Source: Candidatus Acetatifactor stercoripullorum (GTDB lineage Bacteria > Bacillota > Clostridia > Lachnospirales > Lachnospiraceae). Taken from it: a DNA stretch of 64,000 bases. Below the pieces are notes generated by a model. The model did not search any database. It was not told the origin of the DNA and was given only the letters and a program-made list of their open reading frames with translations. Positions 42,283 through 50,731 of the stretch are shown one piece after another; the stretch's first letter is position 1, and each line of letters opens with the position of its first letter. The stretch lies in assembly GCA_019114005.1 (NCBI GenBank), contig DXGH01000073.1, positions 1-64,000 on the forward strand, in the 5' to 3' direction. A program made the position numbers and the translations under genes.

Positions 42283-44064
42283 TCAGAGGCCGGAAAGAGC
42301 CTGTATTTCTTCCTGGTCAAGCAGTACGCAGCGCTTGTCACGAATGGCGTATACAGCATCGCAGATGGCAAGCACACTGGGTCTGTGGGTTGTCACGATA
42401 CAGGTGCGGGGATAAGCATCCCTTGCAATATTCTGAAGAATTCTTTTTTCAACAGCGGCATCCAGGGCAGAGGTGGCCTCGTCCAGCAAAAGAATAGGGG
42501 CATGGCACAACAGCGCCCGGGCAATGGCAAGCCGCTGGGCCTGACCCTCAGAAAAGCCTCCTCCCCGCTCTCTGATATAGCTGTGGATGCCTTCCGGAAG
42601 CGCTTCCACAAACTCCCAGGCACATGCCGCCTCCAGGGCGGCAATGATTTCCTCATCCGTGGCCTGGGGTTTTACATTGCGTAGATTTTCTGCTATGGTG
42701 CCGGAAAACATAGTGTTTCCCTGGGGCACATAGGAGAAGAGCCTGCGGGTGGAGGGAGACAGGGGCAGAGAAACCCCGGATTCCCCACTGCCTGCAAGCA
42801 GAAGGGCTTCTCCCGATACCGGGCGAAGCAGCGCAAGCATCAGATGAAGCATTGTGGTTTTCCCTTCCCCGGAGGGCCCCACCAGGGCCGCAATCTGGTG
42901 GGGACGGGCAGTAAAGGAAGCGTCCTCCAATACATTTACGCCCTGGCGGTAGGAGTAGGTCAGGTGGCTGAAACGGATGGAAAAGCCCTCTGCGCCGTAT
43001 TGCTTTAAAAACAGAGAGGTTTCCTCAGTATGACTGTAATCCTCTTTTGGCATATTCAAAATATCCATGAGCCTTCCTGCAGAGGTGGTCAGGGAGATGG
43101 AGGTGGGAACCAGGGAAATTAAGTTGTTTAAGGCACCGGTCAGGGTCCCGGACATGGATAGAAACAGCGTCATGGTTCCGTAGCTGATGGCGCCGCTCCA
43201 GACCCGGTAAATGCCCCAGCCGTAGGAGCTGTAGGACACGAGCAGTCCCACCGCCGTCATCAAAAGAGAGGTAAAGAGGGACATTTTCTGAAAATCCATT
43301 TTCATGGAGATATATTCTGTCTGCAGATCCTTTAGCCGTTTCACATACAGAGGAACCATGTCAAAGGCCTTGATGGTGCGCAGATTGGCAAAGGATTCCT
43401 GATTGAATCCCGACATTTTTGCATTCATGGCCGCGCTCTTTTGGTTATTGTCTGTCATGCGTTTTAACAGCCTGCGGGACACGGCGGCGCCAAAGGGGAT
43501 GCCGAGCAGGGCAAAGAAGGCGAAGGAGGCGTCGTGGTAGACAACAATGGCAAAGGCGCTGATAAACCGGAACAGGTAAATGATCAGATTTGGGAGAAAA
43601 TTTAACACCCCAGAAGCTATATTGGAGGTATCCTGGCTCCAGCGGGTCAAAAGATCGCCGGTGTGGTAATGGGCTATGGATTCCAGATCCACTACCAGCA
43701 TTTTTGAAAAAATATCCGCCTTGATTTCCGTGTCCACCTTCATGCTGATCCAGGAGGAGGCATAATTGCAGAGCTGATTCATCAGGGCGCTGCCCATGCC
43801 AAAGCCGATCATCAGACAAAAGGTTTTAAGCAGCTCACCGGTCTGACGGCCGGTGATAATGTCCACCAGATTTTTGGAGATAAGGCTGGAGCCCAGGGAA
43901 ACCAGTGTGCCCGTAAGACCCAGAAATGTATAAAAAATCATGGCCCCCCAATAACGTCTGGCGTACCGGTAAATCCATTTTGTCTGCCGCCACATATCCT
44001 TCAGCAGGCCTTCCTGTATCCTCTTTTTGATATGCTTTATCTTTTCAAACATTTTTTCTCTCAT
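42283..44064 (-). CDS. ABC transporter, fused permease and ATPase (exporter type)
   Basis: A 593-residue half-transporter exporter. The six-helix membrane domain spans about residues 30-330. The ATPase domain has Walker A GPSGEGKTT, the Q-loop VPQGNTMFSGTIAENL, signature FSEGQAQRLAIARAL and Walker B LLLDEATSALD. The SEGQ form of the signature is common in peptide and RiPP exporters. There is no N-terminal C39 peptidase domain, so any leader removal must be done by another enzyme; an S26-type peptidase is encoded 1.3 kb away. It is transcribed behind the PqqD-kinase gene with a 37-base gap. The start is uncertain between two ATGs four codons apart. Confidence 0.88.
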   Translation of the reverse strand: MREKMFEKIKHIKKRIQEGLLKDMWRQTKWIYRYARRYWGAMIFYTFLGLTGTLVSLGSSLISKNLVDIITGRQTGELLKTFCLMIGFGMGSALMNQLCNYASSWISMKVDTEIKADIFSKMLVVDLESIAHYHTGDLLTRWSQDTSNIASGVLNFLPNLIIYLFRFISAFAIVVYHDASFAFFALLGIPFGAAVSRRLLKRMTDNNQKSAAMNAKMSGFNQESFANLRTIKAFDMVPLYVKRLKDLQTEYISMKMDFQKMSLFTSLLMTAVGLLVSYSSYGWGIYRVWSGAISYGTMTLFLSMSGTLTGALNNLISLVPTSISLTTSAGRLMDILNMPKEDYSHTEETSLFLKQYGAEGFSIRFSHLTYSYRQGVNVLEDASFTARPHQIAALVGPSGEGKTTMLHLMLALLRPVSGEALLLAGSGESGVSLPLSPSTRRLFSYVPQGNTMFSGTIAENLRNVKPQATDEEIIAALEAACAWEFVEALPEGIHSYIRERGGGFSEGQAQRLAIARALLCHAPILLLDEATSALDAAVEKRILQNIARDAYPRTCIVTTHRPSVLAICDAVYAIRDKRCVLLDQEEIQALSGL

Positions 44065-44101
44065 TCTGCCGCGCGGACGGCTTTGTAATCAGAAGGGAAT
44101 T

Positions 44102-45268
44102 TTAATTTTCAATCTGCATTTCCAAATAGCTGTCGATGGCCTGTTTGATCACATAAACGGCGGAGACCTCCTTTGTACAGTGCAGTCTGCAGATGAAAAT
44201 ATGGGGCAGCAGCCTGCCCGCGAAGGATAGATTAGCCTCCTGCTGCTTTTTGCTCCAGGCCGGCGATATGAACCGCTGCATCACAAGAAGCTGTTTCTGA
44301 TCCTCACTGAGGGCTTCTACATAATTCTTTTCCGCCTGTCTGAGGAGGATAATGCCTCCTAAGGGGTAGGAGCCTGTATGGCTGATTCCGGAGGTCCCGC
44401 ACCAGGGAAGCCCATGAACGAAGGGGGTTTCCCCATCCATGGCAAGAAGATTTAAATCCCCATTGATGAGGGGAGCCTGAAGGACTTGGTTCCAAAGCCC
44501 GGTATGTGTGGACTTGCCCGTTCCCGAGGGAGCGGCAAAGAGCCATGCCCTGCCCTGGTAGAGCAAAGAAGCGGAATGAATCGCCGCCATGTGATGCCTT
44601 TGGGAAAGATACAAAAAACCCAGCCGGATGGCGTGAAACAGATTTTCCCGAAAGGCATCCGTAAAGGGCGGACGGCAGTAAAAGGTCATCAAAGAGCCGT
44701 CCCTTGTCATTCTCGCTTCCCCAATATGACGAAGAGCGGGGAACAGGAAGATATATTCTGCCTCCCCCTCCATAACCACCAGATCACTGCTTCGCAGAAG
44801 CACGGCGCCGTTTGGATGCTCTGCAGGCATGCGGCACAGCACCCTTATCCTTTGGTGCACATTTTCGCATTTTTGTACGGCAAAGGGGAGAAAAAAATCT
44901 GAAAATGCACCGGCAGGACCCCTTAATTCCAATATAAGGCCTCCAATTTTGATCTGCCTGTAAAAGGAGACGGGACTGTCCGGTTTTGCCTGTGAGGATT
45001 CTATAATCCCATGGGCCTGCAGGATATTCAAAAATTGTTGTATGTCTTTTCGAAGCCCCGGCAGCAGGGCGCTGTCTGCATGGAAATGAGAGGCACATTT
45101 GGAGACCAGCATATCTTCCGTACAGTCCTGCTTTAAAAGCTCCCAGAGATAGACGCCGGTTTCGTTGATTTTGATTCCCCGCCTGTGATCGGCAATTCCC
45201 TGCCCGAAGGGGAGAAGATAGGGGATTCCCGATATATGGCATAACATATAGTCCTTGCTTCGCTTCAT
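44102..45268 (-). CDS. PqqD domain fused to HPr-kinase-like domain
   Basis: A 388-residue fusion. Residues 1-95 are PqqD/RRE-like: INETGVYLWELLKQDCTEDMLVSKCASHF and a helix with FLNILQAHGIIE. Residues 105-388 resemble HPr kinase/phosphorylase-like proteins of RiPP clusters: H231 in AAIHSASLL, P-loop A246-T254 (APSGTGKST), and D271 in INGDLNLL, followed by GLPWCGTSG. Relatives in lasso-peptide loci phosphorylate the peptide on serine. A leader-binding domain joined to a kinase is the layout expected of a substrate-guided kinase, although activity on the nearby 135-residue protein is only inference. It is transcribed from a symmetric promoter region shared with the peptidase gene. Confidence 0.82.
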   Translation of the reverse strand: MKRSKDYMLCHISGIPYLLPFGQGIADHRRGIKINETGVYLWELLKQDCTEDMLVSKCASHFHADSALLPGLRKDIQQFLNILQAHGIIESSQAKPDSPVSFYRQIKIGGLILELRGPAGAFSDFFLPFAVQKCENVHQRIRVLCRMPAEHPNGAVLLRSSDLVVMEGEAEYIFLFPALRHIGEARMTRDGSLMTFYCRPPFTDAFRENLFHAIRLGFLYLSQRHHMAAIHSASLLYQGRAWLFAAPSGTGKSTHTGLWNQVLQAPLINGDLNLLAMDGETPFVHGLPWCGTSGISHTGSYPLGGIILLRQAEKNYVEALSEDQKQLLVMQRFISPAWSKKQQEANLSFAGRLLPHIFICRLHCTKEVSAVYVIKQAIDSYLEMQIEN

Positions 45269-45295
45269 TTTTTCCTCCGATTTCAGTATAAGGGC

Positions 45296-45328
45296 ATTAT
45301 AGCATTCCTGAAGTAAAAATGCTATAAT
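45296..45328. promoter_or_regulatory. Symmetric divergent promoter/operator
   Basis: A perfect 11-bp inverted repeat (ATTATAGCATT, 11-base spacer, AATGCTATAAT) places a TATAAT -10 element on each strand, one towards the kinase gene and one towards the peptidase gene. The -35 positions of each fall in the other arm and are poor. A dimeric regulator bound here could control both directions together. Confidence 0.6.
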
Positions 45329-45388
45329 ACTTCATACAAGCAGGCATGATAAAGGGCGGAAACAGGGGAAGGACTGGAAGGGGAGCAA

Positions 45389-45898
45389 ATGGGCATGGAG
45401 CAGAAGAATGCAGAAAAAAGGGACATGGGGCAAAGAAACATGGAGAAAAAAGAAAAGGAACAGGCAGCGAGGGCAGATATCGAAAAACTGCTTAAGCAAG
45501 GAAACCTGATCAGGATTCACCCAAAGGGCTTCAGCATGTATCCCCTTTTTGTGCCGGGAAGGGATGAGGCGGTGATCGGGCCCGCAGACACAGCGAAGCT
45601 CAAAAGAGGGGATGTGGCCCTTTACCGGAGGGAAAGCGGCAGACTGGTGCTGCACCGTATCTGGAAGCGCAGGGGCAGTGAATTTTATATGGTGGGAGAT
45701 AATCAAAAGGAGATAGAAGGGCCTCTTTCAGAAGGACAGATCAAAGGCGTTCTAAAGGAGGTAATCCGCAGAGGACGCCGGTTTTCTGTGGACAATCCCA
45801 TTTACAGGCTGTCTGCCGGGATATGGCTTTTTTTCCGCCCAATCCGCCCCTTTTTCTGGGGCGTTTTGGCGAAAATACGAAAAATCAAATCCTCCTAA
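45389..45898 (+). CDS. S26-type signal peptidase-like protease (S24/S26)
   Basis: The 169 residues contain the S26 core: catalytic S49 in KGFSMYPLF, RGDVALYRR, H89 in LVLHRI in the place of the usual lysine (as in SipW/ER-type peptidases), and MVGDNQ (102-106). The usual N-terminal membrane anchor is missing; the first 30 residues are highly charged. Only a weakly hydrophobic C-terminal stretch (LSAGIWLFFRPIRPFFWGVL) could touch the membrane. Short S24/S26 proteins of this type are common in RiPP loci with PqqD and HPr-kinase-like genes, where they are candidates for leader removal. It overlaps the convergent PHP phosphatase gene by 14 bases. Confidence 0.78.
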   Translation: MGMEQKNAEKRDMGQRNMEKKEKEQAARADIEKLLKQGNLIRIHPKGFSMYPLFVPGRDEAVIGPADTAKLKRGDVALYRRESGRLVLHRIWKRRGSEFYMVGDNQKEIEGPLSEGQIKGVLKEVIRRGRRFSVDNPIYRLSAGIWLFFRPIRPFFWGVLAKIRKIKSS

Positions 45899-46703
45899 AC
45901 TCGGGAGTGCGTTTTTCAAAGATGGTGTAATACCGAAAACCGCAATCCAGCAGCACTTTTCCCGCCCGGTCGAAGTCGGCAGCCATGCTCTGCGCGTTGT
46001 GGGCATCGGACCCGACGGTGACGATCTCTCCGCCAAGCTGTCTATAGCGCTTCAGGATATCCGTACAGGGATGAAGATCGGAAAGTCCTCTCTTTAGCCC
46101 CCCTGTATTTACCTCAAGCCCCTTTCCGCCCTCGATTAACGCTTCCAGAATCTGATCGAGCACTTCCCTGTATCCGGCGTAAGAATAGCCCTGATCCTTG
46201 TTTGGGCCGTAGCGGACCACATAATCCAGATGGCCGTACACGTCAAAATTAGAGTGCTTTTTGATGTTTTCCAGAATGGATTCAAAATATTCCAGATAGG
46301 CTTCCTCCTGCGTGCGCCCTTCAAAAAAAGAAGGGAAGTAGGGGTCTCTCCCGTGGCACAAGTGGGAGGAGCCGATGATAAAGTCGAAATCATAGGACTT
46401 TGCATATACGGCGTCCTGCCGCATAAGCTGCGGCTGCAGGCCCAGCTCTACGCCAAAGAGAACCTTGATCTTGTCAGCATATTTTTCCCGATACCGGATC
46501 AGGTCATAGAGATAGGCGTCAGTGTTTAATAAAAATTGAGAGCCGTCTCCGCCCGGGAAGGCCGGATAGGCAAAATCATTGTGCTCCGTAAAGCAGATTT
46601 CCGTAAGTCCCAGGGAAATTCCTTTCAGAATCATTTCCTCCATGGGAGTGGAGGAATCCCCGGAAAAGGAGGAGTGCAGATGAAAATCAGACGTAATGGG
46701 CAT
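45885..46703 (-). CDS. PHP-family histidinol-phosphatase-like protein
   Basis: A PHP-domain metallophosphatase of 272 residues. The metal-binding motifs are visible: DFHLHSSFSGD, CFTEHNDFAYP, GVELGLQPQL, FIIGSSHLCHGRDPY, GHLDYVVRYG, and IVTVGSDAHN. This set matches HisK/HisJ, histidinol-phosphate phosphatase of the histidine pathway, but no other his gene is near and related PHP enzymes act on other phosphates. The ATG at 46703 is chosen because AAAGGAAAAAA precedes it; the frame extends 18 codons further without a site. Confidence 0.82.
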   Translation of the reverse strand: MPITSDFHLHSSFSGDSSTPMEEMILKGISLGLTEICFTEHNDFAYPAFPGGDGSQFLLNTDAYLYDLIRYREKYADKIKVLFGVELGLQPQLMRQDAVYAKSYDFDFIIGSSHLCHGRDPYFPSFFEGRTQEEAYLEYFESILENIKKHSNFDVYGHLDYVVRYGPNKDQGYSYAGYREVLDQILEALIEGGKGLEVNTGGLKRGLSDLHPCTDILKRYRQLGGEIVTVGSDAHNAQSMAADFDRAGKVLLDCGFRYYTIFEKRTPEFRRI

Positions 46704-46836
46704 AATTTTTTCCTTTCCTGTAAAAACTTTTAAAAGCGTACATCCACAGTATATCAAAAATCCGGTGAAAAGCCATATGAAATCTAAACAAAGTGTAAAA
46801 TTTACCCAAAACCGGTAATTATTTTTTATTTACATC

Positions 46837-46865
46837 TTGAATTCTCCATGGGAATTAGGTAAAAT
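46837..46865 (+). promoter_or_regulatory. Promoter of the gap gene
   Basis: TTGAAT and TAAAAT are 17 bases apart, giving a leader of about 110 bases before gap. Confidence 0.6.
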
Positions 46866-46898
46866 GGATTTGCTGATAAAATTTTGACAATCTGACAG

Positions 46899-46920
46899 GG
46901 TTTTCCCGCGGTTTTTCCGC
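46899..46920 (+). promoter_or_regulatory. Tandem 11-bp repeat in the gap leader
   Basis: GGTTTTCCCGC is followed at once by GGTTTTTCCGC, two 11-base units with one difference. One helical turn per unit and a place just downstream of the promoter suggest a repressor site, perhaps for a CggR-type regulator of glycolysis, though no match to a known operator is claimed. Confidence 0.4.
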
Positions 46921-46981
46921 CGGTGCCAGGGCTTAAGGATCGTCAAAAGATATAAAATTAATATTTTAGGAGGAAACTAAA

Positions 46982-47995
46982 ATGGCAGTAAGAGTAGCAA
47001 TTAATGGTTTTGGCCGTATTGGTCGTCTGGCATTCAGACAGATGTTTGATGCGGAGGGATATGAAGTAGTAGCGATCAACGATCTGACAAGCCCTAAGAT
47101 GCTTGCACATCTGTTGAAGTACGATTCTTCCCAGGGTGTTTACAAATATGCAAGCACCGTAGAGGCAGGCGAGGACTGCATCACCGTTAACGGCAAGACC
47201 ATCACGATTTATAAAGAGGCTGATGCAAGCAAGCTTCCCTGGGGAGAGCTGAAGGTTGATGTTGTTCTGGAGTGTACAGGCTTCTATACCTCCAAGGAGA
47301 AGGCATCCGCACATATCACTGCAGGCGCCCGCAAGGTTGTTATCTCTGCTCCCGCCGGCAATGACCTTCCTACCATCGTATATAACGTAAACCATACCAC
47401 CTTAAAGCCGGAGGATACCGTGATCTCCGCAGCTTCCTGTACCACAAACTGCCTGGCTCCCATGGCTAAGGCACTGAACGACTGCAGACCTATCATGAGC
47501 GGTATCATGACCACCGTTCACGCTTATACCGGCGATCAGATGATTCTGGACGGACCTCAGAGAAAGGGCGATTTGAGAAGAAGCCGTGCAGGCGCATGCA
47601 ACATCGTTCCTAACTCCACAGGTGCAGCTAAGGCAATCGGCCTTGTTATCCCTGAGCTCAACGGCAAGCTGATCGGCTCCGCACAGCGTGTTCCTACCCC
47701 TACAGGCTCCACCACGATTCTGGTGGCAGTTGTAAAGGGCGCTGTTACCAAGGAAGAGATCAATGAGGCTATGAAGGCTGCTGCTACAGAGTCCTTCGCA
47801 TACAATACCGATGAGATCGTATCCTCCGATATTATCGGAAGCACCTACGGCTCTATCTTTGACGCTACCCAGACCATGGTTGCTCCCATGGAGGACGGCA
47901 ATACCCAGGTACAGGTTGTTTCTTGGTATGACAATGAGAACAGCTACACCTCTCAGATGGTTCGTACCATCAAGTATTTCAGCGAGCTGAACTAA
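46982..47995 (+). CDS. gap: Glyceraldehyde-3-phosphate dehydrogenase
   Basis: This enzyme catalyses NAD-dependent oxidation and phosphorylation of glyceraldehyde-3-phosphate. The NAD-binding motif [13 protein letters not shown] is at the N terminus and catalytic Cys lies in [38 protein letters not shown] and SWYDNENSY are typical. Length of 337 aa is standard. Strong AGGAGG precedes the ATG. The codons are clearly biased (few rare codons, many GTT/ACC/AAC), as expected for a very highly expressed gene. It leads the gap-pgk-tpiA run. Confidence 0.98.
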   Translation: MAVRVAINGFGRIGRLAFRQMFDAEGYEVVAINDLTSPKMLAHLLKYDSSQGVYKYASTVEAGEDCITVNGKTITIYKEADASKLPWGELKVDVVLECTGFYTSKEKASAHITAGARKVVISAPAGNDLPTIVYNVNHTTLKPEDTVISAASCTTNCLAPMAKALNDCRPIMSGIMTTVHAYTGDQMILDGPQRKGDLRRSRAGACNIVPNSTGAAKAIGLVIPELNGKLIGSAQRVPTPTGSTTILVAVVKGAVTKEEINEAMKAAATESFAYNTDEIVSSDIIGSTYGSIFDATQTMVAPMEDGNTQVQVVSWYDNENSYTSQMVRTIKYFSELN

Positions 47996-48028
47996 GCTGT
48001 TTTTACAGAAAAATAAGCAAGACCTATC

Positions 48029-48056
48029 AGGGTCCGGTCTTAAAGGGCCGGACCCT
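48029..48056 (+). terminator. Hairpin between gap and pgk
   Basis: A perfect 9-bp GC-rich stem (AGGGTCCGG / CCGGACCCT) with a 10-base loop is followed by TAAT and not by a T run. It more likely acts as a partial attenuator, or stabilises the 3' end of gap message after processing, than as a full terminator. Confidence 0.65.
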
Positions 48057-48077
48057 TAATATTTGGAGGTAAAGGAA

Positions 48078-49304
48078 ATGGGCTTAAATAAGAAATCAGT
48101 TGACGACATTAACGCAAAGGGAAAAAGAGTGCTGGTGAGATGTGACTTTAACGTTCCTTTAAAGAACGGGGAGATCACCGATGACACCCGTATTGTGGCG
48201 GCGCTGCCCACCATTCAGAAATTGATTAACGACGGCGGCAAGGTGATTCTCTGCTCTCATCTGGGCAAGGTGAAGAATGGCCCCAACGAAGGAGAGTCTC
48301 TGGCGCCTGTTGCAAAAAGACTTTCCGAAAAGCTGGGCAAGGAGGTTGTGTTTGTATCGGATTACAACGTAACCGGCGAGGCCGCTGCCAAGGCTGTGGA
48401 GGCAATGAAAGAAGGGGATGTGGTTCTTCTGCAGAATACCCGCTTCCGTGGAGCTGAGGAGACCAAGAACGGCGAGCAGTTCAGCAAGGAGCTGGCTGAC
48501 CTGGCTGATATTTATGTTTGCGACGCATTTGGCTCTTCCCACAGAGCGCATGCTTCCGTTGCAGGCGTGACCAAATTCATCTCCGCAAAGGGCGGCGAGA
48601 ATGTAGTGGGTTACTTAATGCAGAAGGAGATCAATTTCCTGGGCAATGCGGTTGAGAATCCCGTGAGACCTTTTGTTGCAATTTTAGGCGGTGCAAAGGT
48701 GGCTGACAAGCTGAATGTAATCTCCAATCTGCTGGAGAAATGCGATACCCTGATCATCGGCGGAGGCATGGCTTATACCTTCTTAAAGGCACAGGGATAT
48801 GAGGTGGGCAAATCTCTGGTGGATGATGAGAAGATCGGCTACTGCAAGGAAATGATGGATAAGGCTAAGAAGCTGGGCAAAACCCTGCTGCTTCCGGTTG
48901 ATACCACCATTGCGGCAGATTTCCCCAATCCTATCGACGGTCCGGTGGAGGTATCCTATGTGGATTCTGACAAGATTCCTTCCGATATGGAGGGACTTGA
49001 TATCGGACCTAAGACCTGCCAGCTGTTTGCAGATGCAGTGAAATCTGCAAAGACCGTTGTATGGAACGGACCTATGGGTGTATTTGAGAATCCTACTCTG
49101 GCAGCGGGAACCATCGCCGTTGCAAAAGCCCTTGCAGAGACAGACGCAACCACGATCATCGGCGGCGGTGATTCTGCGGCGGCAGTAAATCAGCTGGGAT
49201 TTGGCGACAAGATGAGCCATATTTCCACCGGCGGCGGCGCTTCCCTGGAATTCCTGGAGGGCAAGGAGCTTCCCGGCGTGGCAGCAGCGGATGACAAAGA
49301 GTGA
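48078..49304 (+). CDS. pgk: Phosphoglycerate kinase
   Basis: This enzyme makes ATP from 1,3-bisphosphoglycerate. The start [26 protein letters not shown] is typical, and the RFRGAEE and [13 protein letters not shown] segments form the substrate site. [10 protein letters not shown] and GGGDSAAAV form the nucleotide site. Length is 408 aa. The ATG at 48078 is preferred to a TTG 15 bases earlier because the GGAGG site overlaps that TTG. It lies 15 bases before tpiA. Confidence 0.97.
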   Translation: MGLNKKSVDDINAKGKRVLVRCDFNVPLKNGEITDDTRIVAALPTIQKLINDGGKVILCSHLGKVKNGPNEGESLAPVAKRLSEKLGKEVVFVSDYNVTGEAAAKAVEAMKEGDVVLLQNTRFRGAEETKNGEQFSKELADLADIYVCDAFGSSHRAHASVAGVTKFISAKGGENVVGYLMQKEINFLGNAVENPVRPFVAILGGAKVADKLNVISNLLEKCDTLIIGGGMAYTFLKAQGYEVGKSLVDDEKIGYCKEMMDKAKKLGKTLLLPVDTTIAADFPNPIDGPVEVSYVDSDKIPSDMEGLDIGPKTCQLFADAVKSAKTVVWNGPMGVFENPTLAAGTIAVAKALAETDATTIIGGGDSAAAVNQLGFGDKMSHISTGGGASLEFLEGKELPGVAAADDKE

Positions 49305-49319
49305 GCGGAGGATAATCAA

Positions 49320-50072
49320 ATGGCAAGAAAAAAGATTATTGCCGGCAACTGGAAGATGAATATGACACCCAGCCAGGCGGTGGAGCTGATCAACACCTTA
49401 AAGCCCCTGGTGGTGAATGAGGATGTGGATGTAGTTTTCTGCGTACCGGCCATTGACATTATTCCGGCCATAGAGGCAGCCAAGGGCACCAACATTGTGA
49501 TTGGCGCGGAGAATATGTATTTTGAGGAGAAGGGAGCCTTTACCGGGGAGATTTCTCCTGAAATGCTCACAGACGCGGGCGTAAAATATGTGATCATCGG
49601 CCACTCTGAGAGAAGAGAATATTTCGCAGAAACCGATGAAACTGTAAACAAGAAGGTTTTAAAAGCCTTTGAGCACGGCATAACGCCAATTATCTGCTGT
49701 GGTGAGACCCTGACCCAGAGGGAACAGGGGGTTACCATTGACTTTATCCGTCAGCAGATTAAGATTGCGTTTTTAAATGTGACGGCCAGTCAGGCGGCGT
49801 CAGCCGTGATCGCTTATGAGCCTATCTGGGCTATCGGTACAGGCAAGGTTGCAACTACAAAGCAGGCTCAGGAGGTATGCAAGGCAATCCGCGACTGTAT
49901 CGCTGAAATTTACGATGCAGAAACGGCGGAGGCAATCCGGATTCAGTACGGCGGTTCCGTATCTGCTTCCAGCGCGCCGGAGCTGTTTGCACAGCCGGAC
50001 ATTGACGGCGGACTGGTAGGCGGCGCGTCCTTGAAGCCGGATTTCGGCAAGATCGTGTGCTATAATAAATAA
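49320..50072 (+). CDS. tpiA: Triosephosphate isomerase
   Basis: This enzyme interconverts dihydroxyacetone phosphate and glyceraldehyde-3-phosphate. The motif [12 protein letters not shown] holds the active-site Asn and Lys, [11 protein letters not shown] the His, and [12 protein letters not shown] the catalytic Glu. The phosphate loop [13 protein letters not shown] and [11 protein letters not shown] are intact. Length of 250 aa is standard. GGAGG precedes the ATG. A strong terminator follows. Confidence 0.98.
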   Translation: MARKKIIAGNWKMNMTPSQAVELINTLKPLVVNEDVDVVFCVPAIDIIPAIEAAKGTNIVIGAENMYFEEKGAFTGEISPEMLTDAGVKYVIIGHSERREYFAETDETVNKKVLKAFEHGITPIICCGETLTQREQGVTIDFIRQQIKIAFLNVTASQAASAVIAYEPIWAIGTGKVATTKQAQEVCKAIRDCIAEIYDAETAEAIRIQYGGSVSASSAPELFAQPDIDGGLVGGASLKPDFGKIVCYNK

Positions 50073-50089
50073 GCAAAAGAATTCATAGG

Positions 50090-50131
50090 AAGAGGACATT
50101 TTTCAGGAGGAAAGCTGAGAAATGTCCTCTT
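50090..50131 (+). terminator. Terminator after tpiA
   Basis: A perfect 12-bp stem (AAGAGGACATTT with its complement) around an 18-base loop is followed by an AT-rich tail. It ends the glycolytic operon. Confidence 0.75.
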
Positions 50132-50197
50132 CATAAATTATGCTGGCAAAAGACGAAAAAAGCCGGTGAACGGCAGGGTAAGCAAGGAGGGGCACAG

Positions 50198-50731
50198 TTG
50201 AATCAGATATTGCTTTTAGAGGATGATGAGGCTTTGGGGCGGGGAATTGGCATGGCCCTTGAAACGCCGGATTGTACAGTTACCTGCTGCGGTACGCTGC
50301 GCCAGGCGGCGGACCTCTTGTTAAAACAGCGATTTGAATTGTTAATACTGGACATTAATCTGCCGGATGGCAGCGGATTGGAGCTGCTGCAGTCATTGCG
50401 GAAGGAAGGAAACCAAACGCCTGTCATTCTGCTCACCGCCAACGATCTGGAGCTGGACGGCTTTGTCTTTGACTTCTCCCGCCTGGAATTTTCCAAGGAT
50501 GGAACGCCCATTGAATTGTCCAAAACGGAGCAGCGGCTGCTGCGTCTGCTGGTGGAAAACCGGGGCCGCACCCTGCCCCGTGATCTGCTGCTGGAGCGGG
50601 TGTGGGACGGGGGCGAGTTTGTGGATGAGAACGCCCTGTCCGTGGCGGTGCGCAGGCTGCGTGCCAAGCTGGGAGAGGCACCTATTAAGACGGTGTATGG
50701 GGTGGGCTATGCCTGGGAGGTGGGGAAATGA
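50198..50731 (+). CDS. Response regulator with shortened receiver domain
   Basis: An OmpR-family regulator of 177 residues against the usual 220-230. The receiver begins normally (acidic pocket E8-D10, phospho-acceptor D52 in LILDINLPDGSG, T80 in VILLTAND). It then jumps directly from TAND to LELDGFVFDF, which normally opens the winged-helix domain. The missing stretch of about 45 residues would carry the conserved KPF lysine and the alpha4-beta5-alpha5 dimer face. The DNA-binding domain is complete (LSKTEQRLLRLLVENRGRTL; DENALSVAVRRLRAKL; TVYGVGYAWEV). TTG start after AAGGAGGGG. It may bind DNA without normal phosphorylation control, or be inactive. Confidence 0.85.
   Translation: MNQILLLEDDEALGRGIGMALETPDCTVTCCGTLRQAADLLLKQRFELLILDINLPDGSGLELLQSLRKEGNQTPVILLTANDLELDGFVFDFSRLEFSKDGTPIELSKTEQRLLRLLVENRGRTLPRDLLLERVWDGGEFVDENALSVAVRRLRAKLGEAPIKTVYGVGYAWEVGK

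Noticed and set aside
48063-48077. TTG start for pgk
   Set aside because: The TTG overlaps the GGAGG site that serves the ATG 15 bases later.
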